The translations under genes were made by a program, and so were the position numbers. This document shows positions 1 through 11,220 of a stretch of 33,413 nt of DNA, piece after piece. Each line of letters begins with the position of its first letter. Within the stretch, counting starts at the first letter, position 1. Source of the DNA: Haplomitrium mnioides (taxonomy: Eukaryota; Marchantiophyta; Haplomitriopsida; Calobryales); NCBI GenBank assembly GCA_049999725.1, contig JBNGIS010011510.1, positions 1 to 33,413 of the forward strand, in the 5' to 3' direction. The notes under the pieces are model-generated. The model was not told where the DNA came from, did no database searches, and saw only the letters and a list, made by a program, of their open reading frames with translations.

Positions 1-2139
1 TCTTTGATTTTGCATAATGAAATTGACTCTTGCTCTATTATGCTTGTTAAACGGCAAAAATGAACCTAAAATACTAAAGTACTTTTTGTTTCTAAAAAAT
101 AACCTTGTTTTGTCTGTTTTTTGAGCTAAAAACCCACGTTTTTTTCTTTTTAAAAAAAGGGTTCGTGTTTTGAGTGGCATATTCCTGGTTCAAAGTAGCG
201 GATGTTATAGGCAATACTTGACAAGGAGGATGGTGAGAAATCACTGAAGAAAAATCCAAGAACGTTCGAATAGACGGAACAACAAGAAAAGTTTATTTTC
301 TAAGAATTGAACATAGCTAGAGTGTGTCGGCTAGAATCGCTATATTAATTCTTGTTCATCTTGGAGATCGAGAGAAGATGTGTAATCAAAATGTGGAGAA
401 TAGAACTTGTGAAAATATATCATGGAGTGTGTTGATGCAGCTTGAATAGAATGACGCTGCTCTAGTGGTTGGTAGAGAAGAATCTAGGCATACCAAGGTC
501 CTAACGAAGGTCCAATTATTTTTACCTCGATGGTGCTAAAGCATGAGATAGCGCACAGATCAAAATGTGTCTCATGGTTCTATGAGATTGAGGAATATGG
601 AGAAGAAGTGATATTACAATACAGAAAAAAGGGAATCTCTAAAACATGAGGTAGAGAAGGTGTTGTGATTGGTCAATTTGAAAAGAAGGGTGAATCAACC
701 TCCTATACAGTTTCCATGAAGTGTCTTGGCTGTCAACATTCTACTTTGAGATTTTTAGAGATATTTCGATGGTTAAGCTCCGCCTTTGCAAACTAGTTAG
801 TAAGAGATATATGTGTGTGTCCTTGTACCTTCCTCCAAGTGTATGTGTGTTAGTTCTATTTTGTTGGGAAACAAGACTCTTGCAGAAGATGATATCTACA
901 TTCTATAGTGCATTACTTGGTTAAATATCGTGATGTAGAGGCAAGAAACAGAAGGCCAACATCAGAAGAATAGGTCTACCTCTTTTCATTATGTTTGTGT
1001 CCTCTTACTGTCTATTCATTGTTAGTGTCTAGAGCATAAGAAAAATGACACTGTCCAATAAACAAAAGTCTTGCTCTGTGTTGTGTAATGCCTCCTTTGT
1101 GTGTCTGTAAGTATTTCATTTGAGTTGTGTGGATTCCAGCCTAGGCTGCACAAACTAAATAATTGGCCATTGGTCTTTCGTTGGCTTGGCTAGTTGAGTA
1201 TTAGCTGGGTATTAGATTCCTGATAATATGGATCAATGTGTCCTCCAAATGTGTATCACCTTATAGGAAAAAAGAGTTCATACTTGCCCATCATGTGGAT
1301 GTCGATTGCATATTCTTGTCTCTCATGTCTTAATCCTGATTTCACAAGACACAACTCATAGTCTCACATGTATGTGCTTACCCTCCACATTTACTCCTCC
1401 CCTAAATACTCAAATTGAAAAAATCATAGAGACTTGTTCTTTGTCTCATGTCTAGGGTCTGACTTGCCTCTAAAGTGGCACTAGGATCATGCTCCAGATA
1501 GTTGTCAATTTCTTCCTCATCAAATGTTGAAATTTGCTAGTTGCGGATATCTTGTTGTTCTCGTTGTCGTAGCTAGTCTTCTTATCCGCCGTCATTGGGC
1601 TCGTGAAGTAGCCTTCCCCAATTCTTCCCTTCTACAACTTTTGAAATCCATTCTTCATATATTGACCCTTACTCTTATTGTAGCACCAACTCGTCATCGT
1701 TTCTTGCCATTGTAGACTGGTCCCTTGCCTTTTCTTTGTTTATCCTTAGGTCCCTCTCCTTTCTCTTCTTTTATCCATAGGTCTTGAAAACCTTTTTTGG
1801 CCCAGTCCGAGACCCTTGGTCCAAATTAGTAGCCCTAGGTCAAATCTTTTAGCCAGTCCATTCCCGCTGCCCAATGCCAATTTCAACAGGAAAGTTGGAA
1901 TGGCACATCCAATGACCCGTACCTCCGACAACATTCTAACAACCCTCTAACAAGATTGTTGATCTAATACCTTGACTTAAGTACCCGATAAGTCCGAATG
2001 AGTTGAAATTGTAGACTGATCCTCCTCTTTAAACCGCTCGATCCGTAGCTCTAACTGGTGGTATATCGCCATTCAATGCCATCTACCTAAGGGAAGTTAT
2101 CTATCGCTTCCGAAAAACTCAAAGGTATGTTCCTTACCC
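1..2139. other. Gene-free stretch, nothing recognisable
   Basis: No open frame here resembles a known family, and the short frames (for example 721-924 and 1524-1715, both plus) show no domain, no homologous frame elsewhere in the window and no clear start context. The sequence is AT-rich with T-rich runs near 80-160. An 18-base stretch at 182-199 recurs inverted at 29,320-29,337. I see no LTR ends or terminal inverted repeats. Confidence 0.6.
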
Positions 2140-2140
2140 A

Positions 2141-2414
2141 AAGAATTGATCATCCCCGATCCACTCTATTAGAGTCACCATTTTGATCCCTATCCGCTCC
2201 ATAGGAGTCACCATTTTCATCCCTATTTGCTCTATCAGAGTCACCATTTTGATTCTTATCCGCCCTATTGGAGTCACCATTTTAATCCCTATCCGCTTTA
2301 TCAAAGTCACCATTTTGATCCCTATCCCCTCTATTGAAGTTACCATTTCGATCCCTATCCGCTCCATTGAAGTACCCATTTCAACCCCAATCCGGTCTAC
2401 CGGACTCACTTAGA
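2141..2414. repeat. 33-bp tandem repeat (about 8 units)
   Basis: The anchor GTCACCATT recurs at 2174, 2207, 2240, 2273, 2306 and (as degenerate forms) 2339, 2372 and 2405, an exact 33-bp spacing each time. Units carry a variable middle of the type ATCCCTATCCGCTCCAT. Because 33 is a multiple of three, the array stays open for 91 codons on the minus strand and 76 on the plus strand as an 11-residue repeat. I read these as by-products of the period rather than genes. Confidence 0.93.
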
Positions 2415-2807
2415 ACCCGCTCAGCTTTGTCGAAATACCCTTGAACTAGATCATTGCGTTGATGACCTACGCCCAATCCTTACAATCATGATTTCCACTC
2501 TAGAACCCACCTAGTCGCAACCATACTAGATCAATTTCTCTTGTAGTCGTTCTCCTTTTCAATTTCTCACTCGTAGAAATTCATACCTTCAAACGTCCTC
2601 TCCACCCTATAATGTGGAGTAATCTCGTTCCTTATTCTAACTTGTTGCCTGCAAGAATACTCCCTCCTCGTTGCTACAGAATTCTGATAGGAGAAGATCA
2701 CCACTATACTACGAATATTGTGGTAAAGAAGAACCCTTTGCTCTCTTGACTCCAATTTACACCAAGGCGGGGTATCCTTCCCCTCAGCCTCGATTATAGT
2801 AAAACAG
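2415..2807. other. Intergenic, nothing recognisable
   Basis: This stretch lies between the 33-bp array and the LTR-like repeat. A 62-codon minus-strand frame at 2567-2755 shows no recognisable motif. No target duplication matching the far side of the downstream element (CTTAC after 13,127) is present next to 2808, where the preceding five bases are AACAG. Confidence 0.5.
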
Positions 2808-3291
2808 TGCCTCTACCTTAACAAACATATCTTGAATTTTTTGATTTCATTTCCATTATATCATGCAACCAAATGAACATGTTATTCCCACCATATTTTG
2901 ATTCAAACATTCTTAGTAGCAACTAACATCTACTATTCCATATTACTTTCTCATAAGCTGGTTGCTCATACTTCCTTCACCCAAATCGCTCGATCCATGT
3001 CAAGAAATGCCTCTAGAGCATTCTACCCACCAACATCCATCGATGTCATCTGTGTTCTCCATCAACATCCATTGATGTCAAGTACCTGATCCTTGTCTCC
3101 ATTCTCTGACAGCCATCTATCTTTGACTATTTCTCTTCACAATTAATTTCCACTTACTTCCATGTTTATCTTTGGGTCATATGCAAGTTTTCCTTGAAGA
3201 ATTTTACTTTCTTATAAAACATAACACAACATATAGACGTCACACATATAAAAATAAACATAAAACTTTCCCAATTTCCCATGAGAAAACA
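2808..3291 (-). repeat. LTR-like direct repeat, left (probable 3' LTR)
   Basis: It aligns along its length with 12,544-13,127. Shared landmarks include CCATTATATCATGCA, ATTCCCACCATATTTTG, CTTCACCCAAAT and AAAACATAACACAACATATAG. On the plus strand it starts TGCCTCTAC and ends GAAAACA, giving TG...CA ends. It lies about 30 bp beyond the end of the integrase frame. No clear polypurine tract is visible between them, which is unusual and leaves the boundary in doubt. Confidence 0.65.
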
Positions 3292-3324
3292 CTACAAAAA
3301 ATTATGAAGTCACAAAAAGTAAAG

Positions 3325-4200
3325 TCATACATAATATAACTCTACACAATTTGGATTGATGGGGGTAGAAAGAACACTATCGTCAAGAGTCACTGGACTT
3401 AAATACCCATGTGCATGGAATTGTGTAACTTGATATAGGCTTGACCAATGAGTGGTGAATGTAGGTGCAAATAAGAGGAATCTCATATTGAAAACTAAAA
3501 CTAAATCGTTGACTTGGAAGGATTTGTCCTTAATATGTCTATTGTGCTTACATTTAGTTTGTAATTGATGTGAAAAGTGCAAGGCAAAAGTAGTCACTCT
3601 GTCTTCCATCAATTGTTCAAGAGTAGTAAGCCTATGTTGTAGTGACTTGTCAAGATTGAGTTTGTGGGCGATGGCGATTCTCAATTGCAATACTTGGATC
3701 TCAATCGAAAGCAATGCTTCTTGACCATAGATTAGATGAAAGGGAGTATAGCCAGTGGATGCTTTGGTTATTGACTAATAAACCCATAGCGCAACAAGCA
3801 AATGTTCATCCCAATTTGAGTCATGAGCCAAAAATGTCTTTGTAAGAATAGACTTAAGAACTTTGTTTGTAGATTTGGCTTGACCACTAGCTTGGAGATG
3901 ACATGAGTATATATCTTATGGTGTATAGAATAGAGGGTAGTGAAGGCACTAATGATATCCTTGAGAAAATGGGTGCCATGATCAGTAACAAGTTCTAACG
4001 AGAAGCCGAATCTTGTAAGTATGTAGGAATATAGAAATGAAGCCACTAATGCAACATAGTAGAAGAATAGGAGTCATAGGTATTTCATCATGTTGGGTAG
4101 GTCAATTTGTTTGCTGATAGAAATCATACATCTAGCCAAACTTATGAGAATATGTGAAGAGAGTCGGCTATTAGTATCAAGAACAATGGACTTTGAGAGC
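3325..4200 (-). pseudogene. Ty3/gypsy integrase (broken)
   Basis: The minus-strand frame at 4046-3768 carries the central integrase core pattern TRFGFSLELVTDHGTHF, where the second catalytic Asp (TDHGTHF) is visible. The frame at 3714-3325 carries the C-terminal part of plant gypsy integrases, with DKSFQVNDLVLVF, then HWSSLYQV, and the ending VELYYV followed by a stop. Upstream, degenerate Cys/His-containing sequence near 4050-4200 fits the zinc-binding and N-terminal core region. The integrase would join element cDNA to the host chromosome. Two frames and several stops separate the pieces, and the segment between 3715 and 3767 is disrupted, so no functional enzyme can be made. Assignment rests on motif order and on the neighbouring RNase H and RT. 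Confidence 0.85.
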
Positions 4201-4454
4201 GGTGGAATTTCCAACAAATTGGTCGCCACAAGGAGAGATATGGCAACCACATAGCCCTTCAGGAGTGTGAGGAGGTATCAAGCATTGATGGAGAATTCCA
4301 TCCTCATCAATTTGATAAAGGAGACCATATACGATAGTGTATGGAACGGTGGTCCGAATGAAGAATTGAATCTGGTCTGGCTAAAGATCAAAAGGCATGA
4401 TATTAGAAATATAAAAAAAAAGATTAAACGAGTGTACCAAAGATGGGCCAACAA

Positions 4455-5075
4455 TCAAACCAAGTGTTGTTCCATGACAGGATCAGGTAAGACCAACAAA
4501 TCTATTGTGAAAACCCACAAGATAGAAAAATTGTCATCAAGCGAATCATGGTCAGGATCACCAAGGACTCTGGATAATAGCTCGCAATTGCTATGGTGGG
4601 ATTTAGGACAAACCTGAATTATAAAATTGAATTCTTTGAGTAAAAAGACCCAACAAGCTAAACGACCAATCAAATCGGGCTTGTTAATAATAAATTTAAG
4701 GTAATCGTGATCAACTATGAAATCAAACTTGTATCCAAGCATATAGTGTCAAAACTTCTGAACAACATATATTTTGCCAAAAGCCTCATGTTCAATTACT
4801 TTGTAATTTTCTTCAGCGAGGCTTAGCTATTTACTTGTGTAGTAAATGGAATATTTGCAGTCATTGCACATTTGGGCGAGCACAACGCTGGTCATGGTGG
4901 AAGAAGTATCGACCATGACTAAGATGGGGATGTTCCAATCTATTTGGGAGAGGTAAGTAATGAAAGCCAAAATATTTTTTAGTTTGTTAAATACGTTCTA
5001 ATGTTTTGCTATCCACTTAAATGAAACAAAGTGTCGAATAAGAGTATAGAGAGGGAAAGCAATAGTAGCATAGTT
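4455..5075 (-). pseudogene. Ty3/gypsy RNase H domain (broken)
   Basis: The minus-strand frame at 4742-4455 matches the C-terminal half of the retroelement RNase H and connection, with LGYKFDFIVDHDYLKFI, then KPDLIGRLACWVFLLKEF, then the chromodomain-side motif with a trailing LLSRVLGDP. Upstream, an interrupted frame from about 5075 to 4743 reads through tracts such as LAEENYKVIEHEAFGKIY, which is the N-terminal RNase H helix including its conserved Glu. Several in-frame stops interrupt it. In the family this domain degrades the RNA strand of the RNA-DNA hybrid. It sits directly downstream of the RT remains and upstream of integrase, as expected. Confidence 0.85.
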
Positions 5076-6200
5076 TCAATCATAACACCAATAATCAACT
5101 AACTTGCCAATAAAGTGTTGGAGTTGTTTGAGTGTCTCGGTTGCTAACAAAGATAGAATAATGTTGACATTTGTAGGAACCGGATGTAGGTCCAATTCCA
5201 AAACAGTGCGATCTAAAAAGACTCCAACAAGAGAAAAGAATTTACATTGTCTATGATTGAGAGATATTCCAAACTTGCAACAACAAATGAAAGTTCGTTC
5301 GAGTTTCATAAGATAATCACTAACGGAGTTGTAAACAGTGAAATTGTCTAGATATATCTCAAGGCGTTATCCAAAGCCATGCAAAAGAGAGTCAATGGTG
5401 AGCATTATAATGTGCTGAAAAGCACTATGTGCATTGCACAATACAAAAAGTTACAAATTTTTCTTAATAGAAGCGTCCCTAAGGTCTGGTGGCAGTGGTC
5501 AAAATAAAGAATTGGGATGGATTTTAGTCTAATTGTTCCTTGAGAATCCATCTAAGAAACTATAACATTCATGTTTAGCGACATTATTCAAGATGGAGTC
5601 AATAAAATGGACAGGGAAGTGTTCAAGAACATTAGTTGCATTAAAGCCTTTGAGGTCTTCATAGACGTGAATAGAGCCATCGGACTTGGAAACAATCACA
5701 ATTGGAGACACCTCATATATAAGTCATGTGTGGGAGATGATGCTTGCATTTAGCATTTTTGAAATATCAGTTTGGACCAATTTAATGTACTTAGAATTGA
5801 GACAATATGGATGCTGACGAATTGGTTTTGCATCGGGTCGTAACTGAACTTTATGTTGGAAGATGGAGGGAAGAATGCATGTCATTTCATCATATTCCCA
5901 TGCGAACATGTCGATATATTTATGAACAAGCTCTTGAAACGAGGTCTGATATTCGATTGGCAGGCGATCGTAAACCTTCAATCTCTTATGCTCTTCTAGA
6001 TTGATAGAAGGATCGGAAAACATGACATTGACAAGGTTGCAAGAGGGAAAGAGTATGCCAATGAAGTCACACTCATCCAAAGATTCATCATCATGAACCA
6101 AAAATCGGGTAGTATGAGTCAACCAATGATGTGTCGAAGAAAATCTCTTGAAGTGTTTGGGTGGAAGAATCTGGTAAATTTGTATATAGTGAAGGGACAA
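5076..6200 (-). pseudogene. Ty3/gypsy reverse transcriptase (broken, catalytic Asp lost)
   Basis: Three minus-strand pieces follow the RT order. The frame at 6200-5724 has the N-terminal approach (FQELVHKYIDMFAWEYDEM, then PIRQHPYCLN). The frame at 5711-5529 has SPIVIVSKSDGSIHV and YSFLDGFSRNN, keeping the first catalytic Asp. The frame at 5309-5076 has CKFGISLNHRQCKFF and LQHFIGKLVDYW. Between them, 5354-5343 encodes YLDN where the family has YxDD, so the second catalytic Asp has become Asn. Together with stops and frame changes this makes the enzyme dead. It would otherwise copy element RNA into cDNA. Confidence 0.9.
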
Positions 6201-6374
6201 CTATCTGGAGTGGGTGGATGATGGTTAGAGTTTCAATAGCAAAATCCATCTGAGCTCAACTCTCTTTTGACCAGGTACGGTCGAGAAGGAATGGGTATTG
6301 ATTTTGCTGAAGGGTGCTGATCACGATATAATGCACAAGGTATTCCTAGTCATTAAAGAGGGTAGGAATGTTCT

Positions 6375-6623
6375 TTAGAACACCCATTTGCAAGTTGGAG
6401 AAGCAAGAAGATTTTTATAAGGCAAAAAAGGATGCCCAATAGAATTCATGGTGGATTCCGTCATGATATTCACAGCAGAGCCTGTGTCAAGATGTGTGTC
6501 AAATATTAGGATGATGTCAAGGAAACAGCAGTCGTAGAGGTATCTAGATGGATTAAAAAGTGAGACCATATAAACAACGGGAGGTTCAAAATCCAAGGGG
6601 ATCGTGATATCGGGCAGGGCCAC
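6375..6623 (-). pseudogene. Retroviral-type aspartic protease fragment
   Basis: The minus-strand frame holds HLDTGSAVNIMTES; the DTGS active-site motif lies at about 6488-6477, followed by the hydrophobic stretch and IGHPFLPYKN, as in plant Ty3/gypsy proteases. It sits between the gag zinc knuckle and RT as expected for the element, where it would cut the gag-pol polyprotein. The frame ends at 6375 and an overlapping frame (6739-6506) shows it is frameshifted. The active Asp is retained, but the surrounding protein is broken. Confidence 0.8.
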
Positions 6624-6824
6624 AAGGGGCGAGTCAACATGTGTTGATGAAATAGAAAGCGTCGTAGAATTTGGTGTGTGGGCTCCATTTGCTTTTTGTA
6701 GTCGTAAGTGCAGTTTTTGAGCTTTAACAAAATTGACAAGTTCGAGTTTCCAACAGGGAATAAGAGAAGCTTTGCGTGGAGACCTTCAAGAGCTGGTAGA
6801 TGGTTATGTGAGCAGATTGATGGG

Positions 6825-8301
6825 TCATATAATGGAAATGTATCGTAGTTGGGTAAAGAAGCAAGGGGGAAAGCGGAGCTGACTTCCGGATCCTTGGATC
6901 AGATCTAGGATATGCAGCAAACATGTGTTAGTTTCAGAGACACGAACTTTGAAAGTAGAAGCAATGTGAACTGTGGAATAGAGGCTAGCAATATTGGATG
7001 TTGGTGCAAAGTTTTTAACTTGAGTTAGAGCAAGATATGGATCGGAAGGCAAATCCAGGGAAATGATAAGAGGAAGGGCAATGGTAGCGGCTCTGCAAAC
7101 AGAGAAAGATGAGTCCGGGGACTGGAAATTGCAACTAGGGTGGAAACCAAAGTTGGCAATTGCTCTCCATAACACAGAGAAGTGTTCACTGGGACGACTT
7201 CGATTTGACTTAAACTCTGAAAATTTTGATTGGGCGAGGTCATGGGGAGAGAAAGAACAGAGGCATTAGACAGAGTAGGATAAAGTTGCGCTTGTGGCAC
7301 CACATTCAATCGATGGTGCATCGTGTTTGGTTGGGCCACTTCCTGCGGCTGGTAATAATTTATTTACGGAGGAGGACGATTATAGTTGGTCTATTGCTGA
7401 TAGTGGCCCTAATTGTAGCGCTGAGTGTAACTCCTCGGCTAAGGAAAATATTGCGAAAAGGTCAGCTCAGACATACACTGATTGCGTTCTTGATAGTTAT
7501 TTTTTGGACGCGGATAAAGACAATCTCTTACAATATGGTTCGTGTAGATGCAATTGTAGCAACCTTGCCCAAGAGGAGGACGAACAGACTGAAACTGAAA
7601 CTGAAACTGAAATTGATTGGGCTAAGGCTGGAAAGACGTCTGATAAACCTGCATTGGTGCCTGATATATCCATGGGGTGGGTTGAGCAGGTCTTCGAGAG
7701 ACAATTATCAGATGGGAAGTTGGACCACGATTTGATTTACTTCTAGAACTGACTGCGCCATTACGACTTTGATTTGATGCCACACAGAGAAAACTTTGCT
7801 GGAGTGACATGAAGAAAGGCAAATGTCACACCAAGAATTGGATGAGCATGCTTCTAGTGGTGAATGCTGTGCGCTATACATTAGAAGAAAAAGAGTGTAG
7901 AGAGGTTTTGAGAGCTAAATTTACCATTTGAAGCTTCAAATTGGAAATTTGGTCAGCCAGCTTGGAATTGACTTCAGCTAGCTTGACTTTGAAATTGAAC
8001 TTGACCGGAGGATTGTGACTTTTGAAGAATGGCCTAGTAGAAGGAGGTAGAAGTAGTAGGAGAGAGTCAATTGCTTTAAGTGAAAGCAAAGTACAAGGAA
8101 GAAGTTGGAAGGATTCACTAGCTTATGATAAACAGGAGGCAAAGACATCTCATTTGAGCAACATCTTTTTGTAGGATTAGCTAAGTGGATAACGGCGTGA
8201 GAGTTTGGGGATCTTGGAGCAACACATGTTCCTAAATAGAATTGAGAAGACCCATGATAAAGAATCCTATCTTGTCTTCGACGAATGGGGAATTTTGTCA
8301 T
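6825..8301 (-). pseudogene. Ty3/gypsy gag region with CCHC zinc knuckle
   Basis: On the minus strand at 7561-7520 the sequence encodes CYNCIYTNHIVRDC, a perfect CX2CX4HX4C zinc knuckle typical of gag nucleocapsid. It is preceded by a Gln-rich QFQFQFQ run written by a CTGAAA hexanucleotide repeat (7589-7613). Proline- and glutamine-rich minus frames follow it (7339-6825). Upstream, the frame at 8089-7874 contains LAEVNSKLADQISNLKLQ, a heptad-like coiled-coil helix plausible for gag. I could not recognise the capsid core, and the exact start is unknown. Longer plus-strand frames at 7226-7746 are shadows of this coding region. Confidence 0.7.
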
Positions 8302-10280
8302 TTACTCACCATGACCTTTTAAACTTGTTGCTATAATCTTGTACATATTTTTCAACATGTATACAAGTACATTATAGTTTATCCAAGCTCAATAAAAGTG
8401 TAAGTTGGCCTAAAACAATCAAGAAAAGTAATCTGAATGTGGAGCAAGTAACAATTACAATGACTTGTATAAGTAACAATTACAATGACTTCACAAAAAT
8501 AGCAGGTAATGGCATTGCTATCTAGAGTGGTCACAAATTGAATGTGTAGCACATTCTCGAGATTGTCAACAACAACACCAAGGACAAGAAAGCAGTTAAT
8601 ATGCATGTTGACATCACATCCATGTGGTCTGTAAACTTTGGGTATAAGTATCTCAACCATTGTGCTAAAAAGAAGGCCATGGTGATAGGAACATAACCAA
8701 ATTTGGGTTCAACAGACAAGGCAAGTGATTCCAGCAAGTTATTAGTATGAACAAGAGTGAAATTTAGACAACATCCAACATTGCGTTTGGATCAATAATA
8801 AGAAGGTAGGAGCAAATACCTCATACACAATTAGAAATAGAGGAGAGGCTTCAAAATGCAAATTCAAAAGTTGCAAGGCTTGCAATTAATGCCATTGAAG
8901 AAGGCGTGGGGAACAGAACAAGCAATCAGACTTGGCTCATGGTTGCAATAGCAATAGAATGAAGAAGAGAGTGGCACTTGATCATTAGCTTTTGAAAATT
9001 CAAATTCACAATAAAAAATGACAACTCAATCGATAATCGATATGAGGTCAAAAAGTAGTTTTGGATTTTCAATTTCTAAAGATAGGAATGGGTCCCAAAC
9101 AGAAAGCAAGACAATGAGGACAAGAAAGGACAATGCAAATGGAAATGAGAAGGCAATCAAGCCAGAGCAATCTTTGGCAAGGCGAATGGAAAGGCAATTC
9201 TAATGCAATTCGAACGCAAGGCAAACCTAACGCAATTTGGTGGCAATTTGGACGCAATTTCTTCTGCAATCTTCCATAATGTCTAAGGTAGCATGGAGCA
9301 ATCATGTCAAAGCCAACATTATAAAAAGGGAACAAGAGAGAGCAAGATCTAAGCATATCAAATAAAATGTTGACCTCAAGAGTTAGAAGACGGGAAAACA
9401 CATTCGCATGTTATGATTGGGATATCCTCAAAGCTCAGGGTATCAAGTGGGATTCATGTTGCTAGCCACTGTATAGTATCAACAACCTCAAGCCATATTT
9501 GATAGATGACTAGGTCAAGATCCATATCACATTAATCTATATTTTCCGCAAATGATCACAATTGGAGAAGCTCAAGTTCGGAAGGTGAAAACAAGTTATT
9601 GCAAAAAAGGTCAATTGGGGGATCAATGGTAATGTAGGGTGTGGAACTCCTCTTTTGACACCATTGTTTCACTAAAGTAGAGGAGTATAGAGGTTGGAAC
9701 TTCTCTTTTAGAAGTGAGTTATTGCACTATAGTGGTGAGCTTAAGAGAGGCTATTTCATAGTGTAATACACTAAATAGAAGAGCAGATGCTAACTTCCAC
9801 CATATTGGTCTATAAGGCTAATAGTCAAGTGTGAGATAGTTTATAGACCGAATGTGGCTCAATCTTGAATGATGGTTTAGAGAGCTACCTAGACAAAATC
9901 AAGGCACTTATTCAAACGTACAAAAGAGGTTGCGTCTTTGCAAACCAAGATAAATTCCATAGGATCAAAACTCACATCGAGTAACTAAGAAAACAAACAC
10001 AATGCACCCTCTCTTAGAGCTTCATATGCTCTTTACAAGAAGGGAAAATGCACGATAATGGATGCGCAGGTGTCTACACCTCAATATGAGCTGATCTTCT
10101 TTAACGCTTCTAGATGCATGCAATCAAACCGCAAGTAATCATCTTTCTAATCTTTAGGAGTGTGATAGCTGAAGTTTAGCAAGGACAAAATACGTCATAG
10201 AAAGTTGAACTCCAAACATGCACTATAACAAGGGTTCATCTAACTTTGAAAAGGGAATCTACTAGGATAGGAAGGTTATA
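8302..10280. other. Gene-free leader-side part of the gypsy element
   Basis: No frame here is recognisable on either strand. The minus-strand frames at 8379-8737 and 9069-9401 show no retroelement motif. The only structure I see is a short 25-bp duplication at 8446-8495. The stretch may be a long 5' leader or a nested insertion in the element. Confidence 0.5.
8446..8495. repeat. 25-bp tandem duplication
   Basis: AAGTAACAATTACAATGACTT occurs at 8446 and again at 8471, a head-to-tail duplication of a 25-bp unit with differences only in its last bases. Confidence 0.9.
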
Positions 10281-11220
10281 TTTATGGTTCTTATAACGAG
10301 CAGTACACAAAAGTCGGGTTCAAGTGGTGAGTCTAAATTCGAGGTCTAACATCATAGAGGTGAGAATATTGAAAATGGTTCTTAAGTGTTTGGTCTAGGG
10401 TTTAGTGGACTAGTGGTTATGAGGTCACTTGTATGTTCTATCATAAGGTGGCGGTCAAACTATCCCTTTGAAAGATGGCGGATAACTTGATAGATAAAAA
10501 AGAGGGAACTATGGATAAAATAAGAGACTGGTTAACCACGCAATCAAAATCTATATTTCTACAATTGAGGTCAGATCCAAGACTAGGCCGTTAGTAGTTC
10601 TTATAACAAGTAGAGTCTTAACATAAAATCAAGTTAGCATTCAGGTGGTAGACTCAAGGATCATATGTTTTTATATCAAGAGAAAGGCAAGAATCAACTT
10701 GGGCTAAAGACAAAAGGCTAAGTTTTGGGAGGTGACAATAATTGTACTAGCTATCTTGATACAGTGGTCAGATATCCTCGTGGAAAACAACATCGGGCAG
10801 CTGAACACTTGTTGGGTTGTGATAATGACTTAATGGTAAAGACAAGAGCTGGTTAATAACACAACAAAGGAGAAATTTACGAACTATGAATCACAATAAT
10901 GGTTCTATTTCACTGAGGGGTTTGGAAGGGTAGTAAAGGACAAAAAAATATGACAAAGACCGAGAGTCAAGGGTATGGATCGATTAATAACAAAACAAAA
11001 CAAAATCATGAACACAAAATACACAAGAGGCTTGCTCATATCAAGGGGTCTAGGTAGTGGCAAAAAATTGGACAATAGGAAAATTCCTTGAGGTAGGAGT
11101 TGGATAATATAGAATAGAAAAAAATCACGAACACAAAACAAAGAAGGGGGTTCTAGCATATTGGGGGTTTGGACGGTGGCAAAGGAGTGGATAACTGGAT
11201 GAGGACCTAGAGACATACTG
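10280..11220. repeat. Diverged tandem repeats (about 310 bp and 120-130 bp)
   Basis: GTTCTTATAAC followed by an AGCAGTA/AGTAGAG-type context occurs near 10,288 and 10,598, about 311 bp apart. A second motif, a TGGTTAA or TGGATAA stretch leading into an AAAT/ATCAC-ACGAAC tail, recurs near 10,525, 10,845, 10,979 and 11,097, so the last units are spaced roughly 120-130 bp. The copies are diverged, so unit borders are approximate. Minus-strand frames through here (10,905-11,216) are probably repeat by-products. Confidence 0.5.

Noticed and set aside
7226-7746. Overlapping plus-strand frames of 169 and 150 codons
   Set aside because: They lie opposite the minus-strand gag region with its CCHC knuckle; the TETETETE run is just the antisense of the Gln/Phe repeat. 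No motif of their own.
10905-11216. 103-codon minus-strand hydrophobic frame
   Set aside because: It spans diverged tandem repeats and has an internally repeated translation; not supported as a membrane protein.
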